64,000 nt of DNA from Armillaria gallica. Taxonomy: Eukaryota > Basidiomycota > Agaricomycetes > Agaricales > Physalacriaceae. The translations under genes were made by a program, and so were the position numbers. Below the pieces are notes generated by a model. It had not been told where the DNA came from and did no database searches. It worked only from the letters and a program-made list of their open reading frames with translations. Shown one piece after another: positions 47,047 to 58,367 of the stretch; position 1 is the first letter of the stretch; each line of letters opens with the position of its first letter. The stretch is from the NCBI GenBank assembly GCA_037576215.1, contig JBANDB010000001.1:7006001-7070000 (forward strand). The letters are read 5' to 3'.

Positions 47047-50000
47047 ATGGCAGCGTCTAATTGTGTTTGTTGTGGTAGCGACGATCTTAGTGATTCGACG
47101 AAAATTGGATTCGAGCTCTACGATCGTAGATCTTTTCATCTGCCCAAAAAACTATTGATCGGACGCACGGAGAGTAAGAATATGTCCGACCTAGTCAAAG
47201 GAGGTTCGTGGTCATCTTTCCCATGTATTACTGGCGCTGAATCTGTATTTAGCACCTACCATCTCCGTTTACAACAACGCGACTCCGCAATCGGAGATAT
47301 GCACCCTCAATGTTTATCGAATCAACATCAAAGAGGCTGTAGGAGATGGCGTTAACGCCACCAACGGGCCCCGGACCCCATCGGAACGCGCTGGGGAAGT
47401 TTTACAAATTCTGCAAGTCGCCGGGCCAATCCTCGATAAATTATCAGAGGTAAGTGTTTTGCTGTTTCATGCGGGGCAACTGATATGACTCTGGTCATAG
47501 ATTCATCCTATAGCTCAAGCGGTCTGGGGTATTCTGTCATTCGGACTCAATGCGAGTATTTTCCATTCATGTTAGAATAGTACTAACCACTTGTTCCATC
47601 AACAGACATATAAGAAGCAAGCGGAAACACAGGAGCTTGTTAAAGAGCTCTGCAGGACCATGAAATCGATCCATCAAGAGGCGAACAGCGAGCGTGCCCT
47701 ACAGAAGCAAGACCATCTTATAGAAATTTATAATTCTATGTTCGAGAAGACGTTTGAATGCTGCGTATTCATCAACAATTATGAGAAGAAGGGATCTTTT
47801 GGTGCGATGAGGCAACATTCCATTTAAAACATTGATCCTCATCACTTTGATAGGGAGATTATTCCGTTTCAATACCTCAGACACAGTCACAGACTATCAA
47901 GAAGTGTTTAGCAATTTCGAGAAGAAGCTTGACTCTGCTCTCATAATGGATACAAATTACGTGGCCAAAGAAATTCTTGGGACTGTCGACGAGCTGAGTA
48001 CGTATTTGAGCGTACGCATATACATCGGAACTCAAAGGCGACTATAGACGTGAAGAAACTTCTCGAACTACTCGAACCGCAGCGGTCACTCGGTCCCAAA
48101 TGTCGGTGCCTGGAACATACACGCGTTAAAACAAATGAAATCCTCGATTCCTGGGTTAAAGATGGCCACCGCGACAAACGTGTGCTGTGGTGCAGCGGTT
48201 TGGCCGGGACAGGGAAGAGCTCACTCGCAGGGACACTTCATGATAAATTTGGCGGTGTCACTGACTCGGAGGGACGCCGACTCCGGGGCCGACTGGGGGC
48301 CTTCATTCGTTATGATCGCACTGAACAGTCCCGAGACATGTTAATAGCCCGTCTGATTCCGTCTATTGCGTTCTCATTGGGACAACTCGATGGACGGATT
48401 GGGCATGCTATTGCTAAAGTTCTTAATGACTCTCTAGCTGTCCGGAACATGTCTGCGCCAAACCAATATATAAAACTCCTGTACGAGCCTCTGAAGAGTG
48501 TGCCAGAACTGGTCCAAGAAGAACCTTTGGTCATTATCATTGATGGTCTGGATGAATGCGGAGATCTGGTGATCTCGGGCTCGCATTTTGGCCATGGCAG
48601 TGATGGTGTTCAGCAGGACAGTCATGACTCTTCTCAGATTCCACAGGGAGATCGCGAAGCGGTTGAGGAGGTGTTAGATGTTCTGTCTAAAGGATTTCAA
48701 GATCTCACATTTATGCGACTCGTTGTGTTCAGCCGCCGTGTTAATCCCATCATGGCAATATTTGAAAAGCCAGGCAACGTTGTAGAATCCCTCCTCTTGA
48801 ACAAATCAACCGACCCTATTCTTGATGATATACGACATGTCATTGATGCTCAGCTGGAGAAAATCGGAGATAAAAGCTCTGACTTTCGCGGTGTATTGAA
48901 CAATTATCCAGATGCTGCAGAGAAACTGGCATTAAATGCCAATGGACTATTCATCTGGGCTGATGTTGCCTGCCGGTACTTGGCAACGCGTAAATGTGAA
49001 AAGGCACTAATGCAGCTACTGAACATTGACACTTCAAATGATGCAGCAGGATATTCAGATGATAACAACTGGGAAGCGGCTGCTTTGAAGGGTTTGCATG
49101 ATCTCTATATCTCCGCTCTGAATGAAGCATCTGAAGGAAACCAGTATCTCAAAAAGAGCATAATGAAGGTCCTTGGTGCTATCATGGTAGCACAGACACC
49201 TCCGGGTTTGACACAGGATGATCTCAAGAAACTCGTGCTCAATGAAAAGGATACCTCAGCACAGGACATCCTAAACAATCTTGGAAGTGTGGTAGAAACT
49301 GACACAAAAAGTGGTGGTTCTATTCAACTCATACACAAGTCATTTGATGACTTCTTGACACATCGAAGTTCATACCACAAGGATTCATGGTTTATTGATA
49401 TCAAGGACCACAAGAGGAAACTTGCCCAGCAATGCCTGTCAGTGTTGACCAAGTTTCTGGGAAAATGGACTGAGGGTGTTGAAATTCCTTCTCATATCCA
49501 AAATTATGCCTTGCTTGAGCCACTGTGGCACATAGAGTGCTTTGATAAAAGTGATGTCAAGGATTTATGTGTCCTTTTTGAAGATGACCTATCTGCCAAG
49601 TGGTTTAAAGTTGTAAAGAAAGCTGGGAAGGAATATGATCTCCTTAAGGAGATAATTCAAGTTCTGCACTGGGTCAATAGTGTGAGTCATCATGTATTAT
49701 TTCATATCATTGTTTTCTAATCATTGCAAAGTTAAAGGACATAGATTGCAGCTTTTGTCAACTTGTGTATTGTGCATGTCAATGTGCTGAGTCCACATTG
49801 TTGTCCACAGAGAGGCAATCTTCTATTGAGTCACAAAATGTCTTCTGGCATAACATTCTTCCATATCAGATTAGTCCCAACCAGGCCTTGGAGGCTTGTT
49901 TCAGTGTATCTGCAGACTCTCAGGTCCTCATTTGCACAACAGAAGACTATGCCAAGGTCATGTTATGGAATATCAATGATATTGGGGTTCAAAAAACACC

Positions 50001-50976
50001 AGCTCAGAAGCCTGCCTCTTCATTCTTCAATTTGGAAGAGTCTCTGCCTGCATTGAAGGATCCCCACTATTGTGTGTTGGGTCATCTTGTAGTGCGCCAA
50101 TCAATATTTGTGGATGACCTGTCTGTGGATGACCTTGAGGCCTGCTGGAAAGTCATTGATAATAGCCTATTTGTGACTCAGTCTGGGAACCAATCTGCAT
50201 CTGCTTTCATATCTATCAGTGATATTCAAACATTCCATTGCCACCACTACCTTTTCAAAGACTTGAAGCACTACCATCTGCTTCTATACACAGTGGGTTT
50301 CATCATCATCAACATACAAACTATGGCCCTCATGAGAATTGATGTAAATGCTACCAGCAATCAGCATGAGTGGAAAAACATTGTGGAAGGAGATGCTTTG
50401 CAAGCAGAATCACTCTCTATCTTTTATGTGGGGCAGGGTAGGCCACTCCTGGTAGTTTCCCAAGATGGATCAACACTGGCAGACCTTTCTCAGTTAGTAG
50501 ATGACCTGGGTGATCTTTGGATGCTTCGATGTTGGGACACAACCACAGGATTTCTCACACATTCCAGCACCTTGAATATTCATCAACAGAAACCTGTGTC
50601 TTTGATACTATCAGCCAGTGGCACCACATCCATCATTGTCACAGGTGATGGAACTGATGATTGGAAAACATTTCTCCACATTGTCCCTTTTGATAATGAT
50701 GGTGCTGTCCATGAAGTGATAGATTGTGGCAATCTTCCTTGGTCTCAAGGAACTTTCCAAGTGGTGGCATCTTTCCCTGATGATCAAAAAATTGCTTACC
50801 TAAGAGAAGATACTATGGTCATTCGAGATATACAAACCAAAAAAGATATTTTCTGTCATTGCTTCCCATTTAACCATAAGCCTTCAAACATTATGATCAC
50901 CCCAGATGGAAAAACCTTGATTACTACCCATCCTTCGGATGAGGTCATCAGGACTTGGCACATTGAAGGACTCTGA
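47047..50976 (+). CDS. NACHT / beta-propeller STAND NTPase, copy B, open
   Basis: Supported exons: one ending at 47449, then 47501-47551, 47606-47801, 47854-47997, 48048-49681 and 49732-50976. The last four total 3219 nt and stay in frame to the stop. In order: a C2-like N-terminal region (KIKIKLAAGG, STKIGFELYD) whose first exon boundaries are unclear, a helical domain, a NACHT domain with P-loop GLAGTGKSS (48197-48223) and Walker B LVIIIDGLDECGD (about 48525-48563), winged-helix-like sequence, and a WD40-like propeller (CFSVSADSQVLI, ITPDGKTLITTH). STAND NTPases of this build are nucleotide-switch receptors linked to non-self recognition and cell death in fungi. The intron at 47552-47605 starts GC. 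The 5' half is CpG-rich and the 3' half nearly CpG-free. Confidence 0.8.
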
Positions 50977-51940
50977 TTGTGACTCAAGGGGCTACCAATA
51001 TAAAAAAAAATGACATGGGGTTGATTAGAAAATTTTGGGCTCTGGCGCTGGACCTACCTACCTCCACGTGACCATCATGATGTCATACTGTCCAAATTGA
51101 GTATATTTCCAAGTGAAAATGAGAAATTGCATTGTATTTATGTACTATTATTCAACCAAATATCATTTTGAGTACAATCTGCGACATTTCTAATCAAATA
51201 AAGAAACCACATAAATATAGACATATGATATCATATGCTGACTCATGATGGCAGTGCCACTAACCACTGTCTACTCCCAATGTTGCGTTGCATAGACATT
51301 ATAAAGATTGAAGGTCTATTGATCAGACATATTGGCACTCAAATACAACACCTTTCTACATTCAGAAGGCATTTTTTGGGCCATTTGAGGAGGGTCAACT
51401 TTTTTTTTTCAGGCCTGCCGGCTCAACCTACCTACCTGCCCGGTGTACCAGGCCGACATTCCGGTAGCCCCTTGTTGTGACTTGTGAGCACAGTGAGTAA
51501 CATTGTCTAATGTGAAGATCTCAGTCCCCACACTGTTCCAAACAACTGCAACCTTTATGTCCTCTAATAACTTTCTTTTACATCATCTATGCCATCCCTC
51601 TTTCATTTTTTGCCATATCTTGACTATATTGTGCTCTTAAATTGCTCTGGAATTTGTGACATTGTTTTTATGTGTATAAAGAATGTTTCTGTTGCTTATC
51701 AGTCTGTGAAAATGAGTATGAAATTGATTGCTGCCCTAGTTTTTCCCTAATTTGTTTTTGTTGCACTTTCGAGGATGACTTTAGGATAACAGCTTAATTT
51801 GGATTGATATGCCGCTGCCATCCTTTAGATTACCGACCCATAGTTTGCCGGACCATGTGAAATGAACTCGAAAGCTGGTCCCGGCCATTCCCCGCGCCCC
51901 CCCTTGCCATGAAAGAACATTCCATTGCTTTATTTTCCAC
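50977..51940 (+). other. 3' flank of NACHT copy B
   Basis: Largely parallels 16775-17215 of copy A, with about 350 bp (roughly 51000-51475) not found there. No gene seen. It ends at the N-D joint. Confidence 0.5.
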
Positions 51941-52082
51941 TATTATAACCATTTTTTTGAGTGACAACAATCCTAGGTAAGTAAGTAGATACAAAAAACG
52001 AGAGAAAAAAACGATGCTATGCTATGCTTAGATGGGTGATCATTTATGACTAAAGAATGAATGTGCCAACCAAAAACAGACA

Positions 52083-52815
52083 TTATTTCTTTCCCAACGT
52101 GAAACTCTTCATACTCTCCTCCAAAATCACCGTGATCGAGCACGCATCCCTCCAATTGTCCGATACCTTGCGTACCACTGACATTTCCTTCCGCGGCTCG
52201 ACATCCACATCCACGATTTGAACCACCGCCTTGCCTTCCAGGACCCTCCTCACCTTGTCCGCGTCAATCTTCCTCGAAGACAAAGACGAAGACCCAGAGA
52301 ACGCGTCCCAGAACGCACCACCGAGGCGTTTCAGCAGCGTCTGTCCAGCGAGGGCAGCGACCAACACCTGTTCCTACTCCTTCATCGGCGGAGGACTCTT
52401 CCTACCAAGCCCACCTTGGGACAAGATCGTCTGTTTCCCTGACAACACCATACTTAGGGTCTTGCTCATCATCGGCGGAGACGAAGGTGGCGAGGGGAGA
52501 TTCGCATTGTGCGACGTCTGGAAGTATCTGGGACCCATGAACGACGCAAGCCCGTGGAGCGGCGTGGAGTAGAAGGGTAGCGAGAGGTTCGTAAATGGAG
52601 ACGGCGAGAATAGTAGATTGTTCGGGGTCGGAGGCGAAGAAGGTGACGGCGGGTACTGGGGTTGACGTTGCCGTTGGGACATTTGCTGTGAGGCCATCTT
52701 TGACCACAAGTGCATGCGGTACCTGCGTGAAAACGTAGGTAAATAACTCGCAGCTCAGAAAAGATAATAAACACGTACATGTCGGGATTCTTCATCGTGA
52801 AGAGGTTGACGATGT
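52083..52815 (-). pseudogene. bZIP gene copy D2, 3' fragment
   Basis: Homologous to exon 3 of D3 and the last few codons of exon 2 (FTMKN). Homology stops abruptly at about 52812, where unrelated GTCC-rich sequence begins. A stop near 52374 and frame changes interrupt the exon. The terminal LTLGKK is preserved. The bZIP domain itself is absent. Confidence 0.88.
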
Positions 52816-53186
52816 CCGTCCTTCTGTGCCGCCTGTCCCTCCGTCGACTGCCTCCCTCCTGCTATTCCTGCCTGTCTCACTAAAAACCCTCCGTCCCCTC
52901 GTACGGCCACAGATGTTCGCCTCTCGTTACGAGTGTCCTCCACAGCCACAGACCACCTTCCAACACCCAAGATGTCCTCCGTCACAGCCACAAAACGACC
53001 CCTCCCTGAAAGACGTCCAACCTCCCATCCCGTCCACTCCCTCCTCCCGCGCGCATATCCCTCCGTCCGTGCATGGCATCCCGCACACATCTTCTTCTGC
53101 ACACAACACCCGATACGAGCGTCTGCATGTACACATCCACGCTGCGGGACGCGTCTGAGCCCGTCGTGCGTACTGCTCAATCCTGC
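52816..53186. other. Junction filler between D2 and S2
   Basis: Low-complexity CTCC/CCGTC-rich sequence that matches neither D3 nor S1. It marks an independent truncation point of unit 2. No gene supported. Confidence 0.4.
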
Positions 53187-54400
53187 CGAAGGAGAGAATA
53201 CGGTTCATCGCCGTTACCCTAGAGAAACGGAAGGTGAGCAACTAAATCTTAAACTATCCTTGTCCAACTTACTGGTCATCAAACCGAATTCCGGGTTAAA
53301 CTACGGTGGCAAAAAGTCGCCATCAATGACGGTGTCGGGGGGGAAAGGGCGAGGACTGGTCGTCAGTGAGCATTCTCGATAAAGCGATGATCTGTATTGA
53401 TCCTCGTTAGATTAGTAATATCTAAGTTGAAGAATTGAAAGCTCACCTCGGCGATAGTAGCGCTTGAAACTGTCTTCGTTCTCCGCCACCTTCTTCTCGT
53501 CCATGCACGACAACCTCCGCATCGTCTCGATCCAAATCGACACTCCCACACGCTACCAGTCCCTTTGGCGAGTAGCAAATGTCAGAGTCCTGTGATATCA
53601 ACGACGCGTAAGCGAATGGAAATGCAGCAGAGGGAAGCGACGTACATCAAAACAAGAGGGCCGTCACTCAAATCGTAGTCCTACCAAGACAGGGAAAATG
53701 TGCCAGTTCATGGCCTACTGTAATATAGATGAATTCAGAAAAATCGGGACCAACAAGGCACGGATGGCTTACCATCGAATGTGCTTCGTTGGCGCGTTCA
53801 GCGAGGAAACCTGTGCAAGGTGTTCAATCCGTTAGCGGTGAGATAATAATATACTAAGAACTGCGTACCCGGCACCATAGCAATTCTGCTGCCAGCAAAA
53901 TAAACTGGTCCCAAGACCGTGGGTAGCCGCACGTACTACCAATACAGGAGACCTAGATTAAGTAAAAAAGGAGTGAAATCATCGAAAGAAGTGCAGGCGC
54001 TCACCATTGTCGTCGTGGTCACTGTCAGAGCGACGAAATCAACAAAGCCTAGGGAACGCGGTCCGAATCCGATGATGGCAGCCACGAGACCATATTCATC
54101 GAGCCCGACGAAGTCGCGTGCAGCGGCGAGGAGCAGGCAAACACGTCTTCAACAATGGAAAAGAGTATGGTTGGCGTGAGAGAGTATGGGACAGAGAAGA
54201 GGACATCGAAGCAGAGCGTTGAGTTCCAAATCGGGACAGGAGTGTTTGCCGAAGTCATGGGGCTGTGCCGGTAAACACCGACTTTGCCTGCACGCTTCCA
54301 GGATCTTTCCCTCCCATCTTACTCTTTTCCGATTCTCTGACGACGTGATATGTCCTCTACCAGAGCCATCGAAGGTAGACTTCAATGAGGGTTTCTAGCC
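53187..54400 (-). pseudogene. S2: remnants of the unrecognised minus-strand gene
   Basis: Shares the blocks listed for S1 (HDFGKHSCPDLELNALLRC, DSDICYSPKGLVACGSVDL, RFSRVTAMN). It keeps a middle part that S1 lost: GLDEYGLVAAIIGFGPRSLG, then an intron with GTGAGC at about 54001, then CGYPRSWDQFILLAAELLWC (about 53880-53955), hydrophobic and membrane-like. A 5-bp loss near 53700 relative to S1 (GGACTACGATTTGAG) shifts the frame. Family not recognised. It is probably a dead gene, since both copies are damaged in different places. Confidence 0.4.
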
Positions 54401-54409
54401 TGCCTGGTG

Positions 54410-56030
54410 CGTTCTTACGCTTATTTTGTCTAATTTCAGAATATTTTCCAGCCTATCATGAGGACCTCAAAATCGCTCCTCATGCAAGCCCTTTTTTCCG
54501 AGGTCGACGCCCCGCAGCAAGTGGCATCCCTCCTCTCTAGGGAGGAACCTTCGTGTTCAGACGCCACAATGTGGAACGACGCGACGAGACGCGCCCAACA
54601 TGCATACATTCATTAGGTACTCGGTGAGTACATATCTGACTCTCCTCCACCTTGTTTCTTATCTTTTCCTTGTCAGCTTTGTCACTCTGCCACCGACAGC
54701 ATTCCCCACCACCACACCGGATTTTTTTCCCGTTGCAGTGTCTCGCTGTCGAATTTGAAGACCGTGCTTCGAGAAGGATAGGGAGGGAAGCTAGGACAGC
54801 ACGTCCGGAGAGGATGTACCGGGGCTGGGTGAATGCTGAAATCAGCTCCCAATGGGGTGTCATCCGCGTCAAGTGCACAGACATCCACCTGCAACCTCCC
54901 TCCCTTCCTATCCATCACATCCCCGTTGGCCGACTAGCACCACACCCGCCCTGTCCACTATTGCATGCGACGGCGTCGAGGTCGCCTTCCCGACGTCTTG
55001 AGTCGATGAACGTTCCTTGAAGAATGATAGCACGGCGCCAGGGACATGGCAAGACTCTAGGTCGGCGGGTGGGTGCTAGACGATGGATCGTCTTCCGGCG
55101 AGCAAGGTGTTGACGTCAGGGAGGTGGACGTCTCCTACCCATCATCACCCTTCGCCTACCCTCTCCCTCCCTCTCCCGTGCCCATCTCCGGTTCTTTTCC
55201 TTCATTCACCGTCTCGTGCGCCATATGAGCTCGGCTACATCGTGGGAGGCATACTTTCGTGGTCGGATTTTGCGTTGATGTCCAGCAAGCGAGGGCACAG
55301 TGTCGTCGAAGTGGTGGAGTATATTTAGAACATTTAGCACTGCAGTGCGCGTTCGCAAGATAGGTATGTCTTTTGCGACCTCAACAACCCGCAATTCACT
55401 CTCAAACGTCACGCGCCACGTGTCACCCGTAAAAATGTTGTCAAGCCTCGTCGCACGCGTATTACTGGACGGGGACTTTTGCGCCGCCACGGCGCATCGA
55501 CATCCGGCGAGCAAGGAGTTGGGGACACTTCACTGGGAATGTGTAGCTCGGAGACACCTAGGCACAAGGTACGTTGCTGCCCTGTCATTGACCGCCTTCC
55601 TCACTAATTATTTTTATTCTGCCGCCTAGCTCGAGAACAACAGCCCCATCACGGCAAGAACCTATGCGCCGTCACGACTTATTGACGGTCGGTGAGCTAG
55701 GACATGATATTGAGGTAGCAACACTGTGAGAAGCATGGGGTTGTGGAGCACAAGGTATGTACCTACGACGTCGGTAGCTGCTATTGTGGCTAACATCTAG
55801 GCAGACTCGAAGTCGGACGCTTGTCAAAGACTCCTTGGACGACAATATTGCGCCACCGCAACGTATCGACGTCCGGCGAGCACGGTGCGACGGCAAGGCG
55901 AGTAAGAGCCGAACAAACCACACACTTCAAGAATAAGTACCGGGAAATACGGAAACGGTATGTTTTCCTGCACCATTCTTTTCTGTTCGTTCTGTGCTCA
56001 TACCATTCCGTTTAGCTATGTAGCCCCCGA
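54410..56030 (+). pseudogene. S2: repeated-exon remnant, plus strand
   Basis: Counterpart of 41157-42780. It has the exon-like frame SEVDAPQQVASLLSREEPSC (about 54490-54550) and then the same five repeats of the CGACATCCGGCGAGC-type word at about 55082, 55273, 55493, 55677 and 55861. The spacing matches S1, so the repetition predates the duplication of the unit. Confidence 0.4.
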
Positions 56031-56830
56031 GCGCAATGAAACTGGCGAGTTTCCGATCCCGCGAGAACTCACCTCGCATTCTTAGGCTCGTCTCGTCCCT
56101 GCATCAAGTTCAAAAAAGGAGTCGACTACCTTACGCCTATGGTCAACCCCGTTTATCCCGTCGCAGCTGATTAAATAGCCGCCGTTGTTGAGGGCAGCTC
56201 GGGGGTTGGACAACAGCTTGAAGCGCTCGACTCAGATTCTGCTATCTTGGAACTGGAAATGGTGAGCTGACTCTTCATTGATTGGCGGAGCAGATGCTGA
56301 TTTGCTGCTATTCTAGCTTGGCATTGATTCCGCAACGGCAGGTTCTCTGATCCTATGAATTATGATCCTTCGAGTTCTGACCCTCGGTGGATTTAAGACT
56401 CTTTTTCGGTTTGACCGTGGGAAGTGCAAGTGCGACTTTGAAACCCAACTCTTTATTCTTCGACTTTTAGGTCTCCTTGTAGTTAGATCGTGTACCCTAG
56501 TAGTATCAATGCTATGCTCCTGCTTTCCGATTCTCTATCGCCCACCTCCTCGTCGAGATATCAAGTCGTTCACACAAAACGATCACTGATTTCCATCCCA
56601 ATCTTCTGGAACTTATCCCCGCACCACGTTTGGATGCTGCTTCTGGAGGTGAATTTCCCTACGAATGACAACGTTGCCCATGTGCTATGTTGACGTCGTT
56701 GAACGAGTCCGAGCCCTGAAATGATCTCGCATCAATAGCTGACATTTCTCCCATAACGAAATAGTTATTGAACGCCAAGAATTTGTCTCAAAAGTTCGAT
56801 GAATTCCACTCGACACTGAAACGAAGGATA
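56030..56830. other. S2 distal part
   Basis: Aligns with S1 42780-44340 but is shorter. It lacks the hairpin-bearing stretch. No gene seen. Confidence 0.5.
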
Positions 56831-57898
56831 CGAGGTTCAAAAGCCTCTTGCAAAATATTGTTAGCGGTGAATAAACTAGCAGACAGCTCTTCCATTCATA
56901 CTTAATGTATGGAAAATAGATCGAAGCGCCTATTCCGCTAAATTTCGGGGCTTCGGAGTAGGAGAATGCATTCCTCTCGCCACGGTTCGATCAACCGAGC
57001 ACGGATCGAGTAGCTGTGTTTGCCTTGGCCTCCAACCGCCGGCACGCCCTCGTTTCTTTATTCAACAGCCCTTTTGTGGGCGTAAAAAGTGGGTACTTCC
57101 TGCTTGAATGTTTACTCGTACTTTTTCTTAGCTCTTTAAACATGTTCTAGTCCTTAGAGCCCGTAAGCTAGCAGGCTTCAGTTAGTGCAGTGTCAGTAGT
57201 GCCTCACCATAGCCACGTCGTGCACCAATCAGCTCGGAATTGGTGGACAAACGGTATGTTTTATTAATTTAAGTACTTATTGGTCTATTAACATACGCTT
57301 AGCTCATCTGGCGGCATCGAGAGCCCCAGAAAGGGCGTGTTTTGCCTTCTCTCGCGCGCATAAGCCGTCGGGTGGGATAGCACTGCCTATCGAACCGTTG
57401 ACAATGACCCCTTGACACTTCCGATGCGACTGCTACGCCACTCGTTTACGACGCGACCCATTCCCACCCATGATTACCCCAATACGAACTCGCTGCGACC
57501 GTCGATCTGACTTATGCATATCGGCCATAATCGCCATCGGGCACGCTATCTTGGTGTGTTAACGACTTGGGATATCCCTGGAGATTTGAAATCGAGCACC
57601 ACCTCGCAGCGGGAGGGCACCTGGAACGCGAACGCAACCACAGCGGGTGACGACGATGGCTAGGATGGTGACGACAATGATGGGAGAGCGGGGTACTTCG
57701 AGCACAAAACAGGGGCATGGGGACCAGTCTGCATCTGCTTTCATATCTATCAGTGACATCCAAACACCCCATTGCTACCACTACCTTTTCAAAAACTTGA
57801 AGCACTACTGCCTGCTTGTATATGCAGTGGGTTTCATCATCATCAACACACAAACTATGGTCCTCATGAGAATCAATGTAAATGCCACCACCAATCAG
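56830..57898 (+). pseudogene. N segment copy C, collapsed
   Basis: Follows copy B up to about 45230, including the transmembrane remnant on the minus strand at 57559-57853 (frameshifted by one extra base in CAGCGGGTGACG). At about 57711 it then jumps directly to the propeller coding region (equivalent to 50186). The retained propeller piece, about 57711-57898, reads SAFISISDIQTPHCYHYLF as in copies A and B. The NACHT domain is entirely missing. Confidence 0.85.
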
Positions 57899-58015
57899 TA
57901 GGGCTTCGCACCGTCACCGTATAATACGGTTGTACGGGTACCGTCGTACGGGTGCCGTAACCGTACCGTCGAGAGATTGAGATGCACCGTATTGACGGCC
58001 GTCGACGGCCGTATG
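57899..58015. repeat. CpG-rich palindromic patch
   Basis: About 115 bp made of ACCGT/ACGG words, including the perfect 18-bp palindrome ACGGCCGTCGACGGCCGT (57995-58012). It starts TAGGGCTTCGCACCG, which resembles a hAT end, but no matching second end or target duplication was found. Confidence 0.6.
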
Positions 58016-58367
58016 TTTGTTTTCGTTGCGTTTTCGAGGTTCGGGGATGTCAGTCTAGTTTGGGTTGATATGCCGGCGGCATGTATCCTTTAGATTACCG
58101 ACCCATAGTTCGCCGCCGGACCATGTGAAACGAATTGTCGCCAACTCGAAAATCTGACCCCCACTTGTCATGAAAAAATATTTCCATTGTTTCGTTTTCC
58201 GCTATTATGACCATTTTTTTTTTGAGTGAACACAATTCTAGGTAAGCAAGTAGATACGAAAAACGAGAGAGAGAAAAAAAACGATGCTATGCTATGCTGA
58301 GATGGGAGATCATTTATATGACTAAAGAGAACGAATGTGAGTACACGAACCAACCAAAAAACGGACT

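Larger units (their letters stand above)
38091..51940. repeat. Tandem D-S-N array, unit 1
   Basis: Unit 1 starts at TATTATAACCATTTTTTTGA (38091) and the same sequence recurs at 51941 and 58203. The unit contains bZIP copy D1 (minus), the S remnants and NACHT copy B. The S-to-N joint (about 44110-44350) matches 56685-56830, and the N-to-D joint (51940) matches 58203, which shows a head-to-tail array and not independent insertions. Confidence 0.8.
51941..58202. repeat. Tandem D-S-N array, unit 2
   Basis: It has the same order as unit 1: D2, S2, N copy C. It is 6.3 kb instead of 13.9 kb, because D2 is more truncated and N copy C has lost about 5 kb internally. Confidence 0.8.

Noticed and set aside
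52755..53241. Arg/Gly-rich minus-strand frames in the D2-S2 junction
   Set aside because: Low-complexity GGAC/CCGTC sequence without a counterpart in S1; no evidence of coding.
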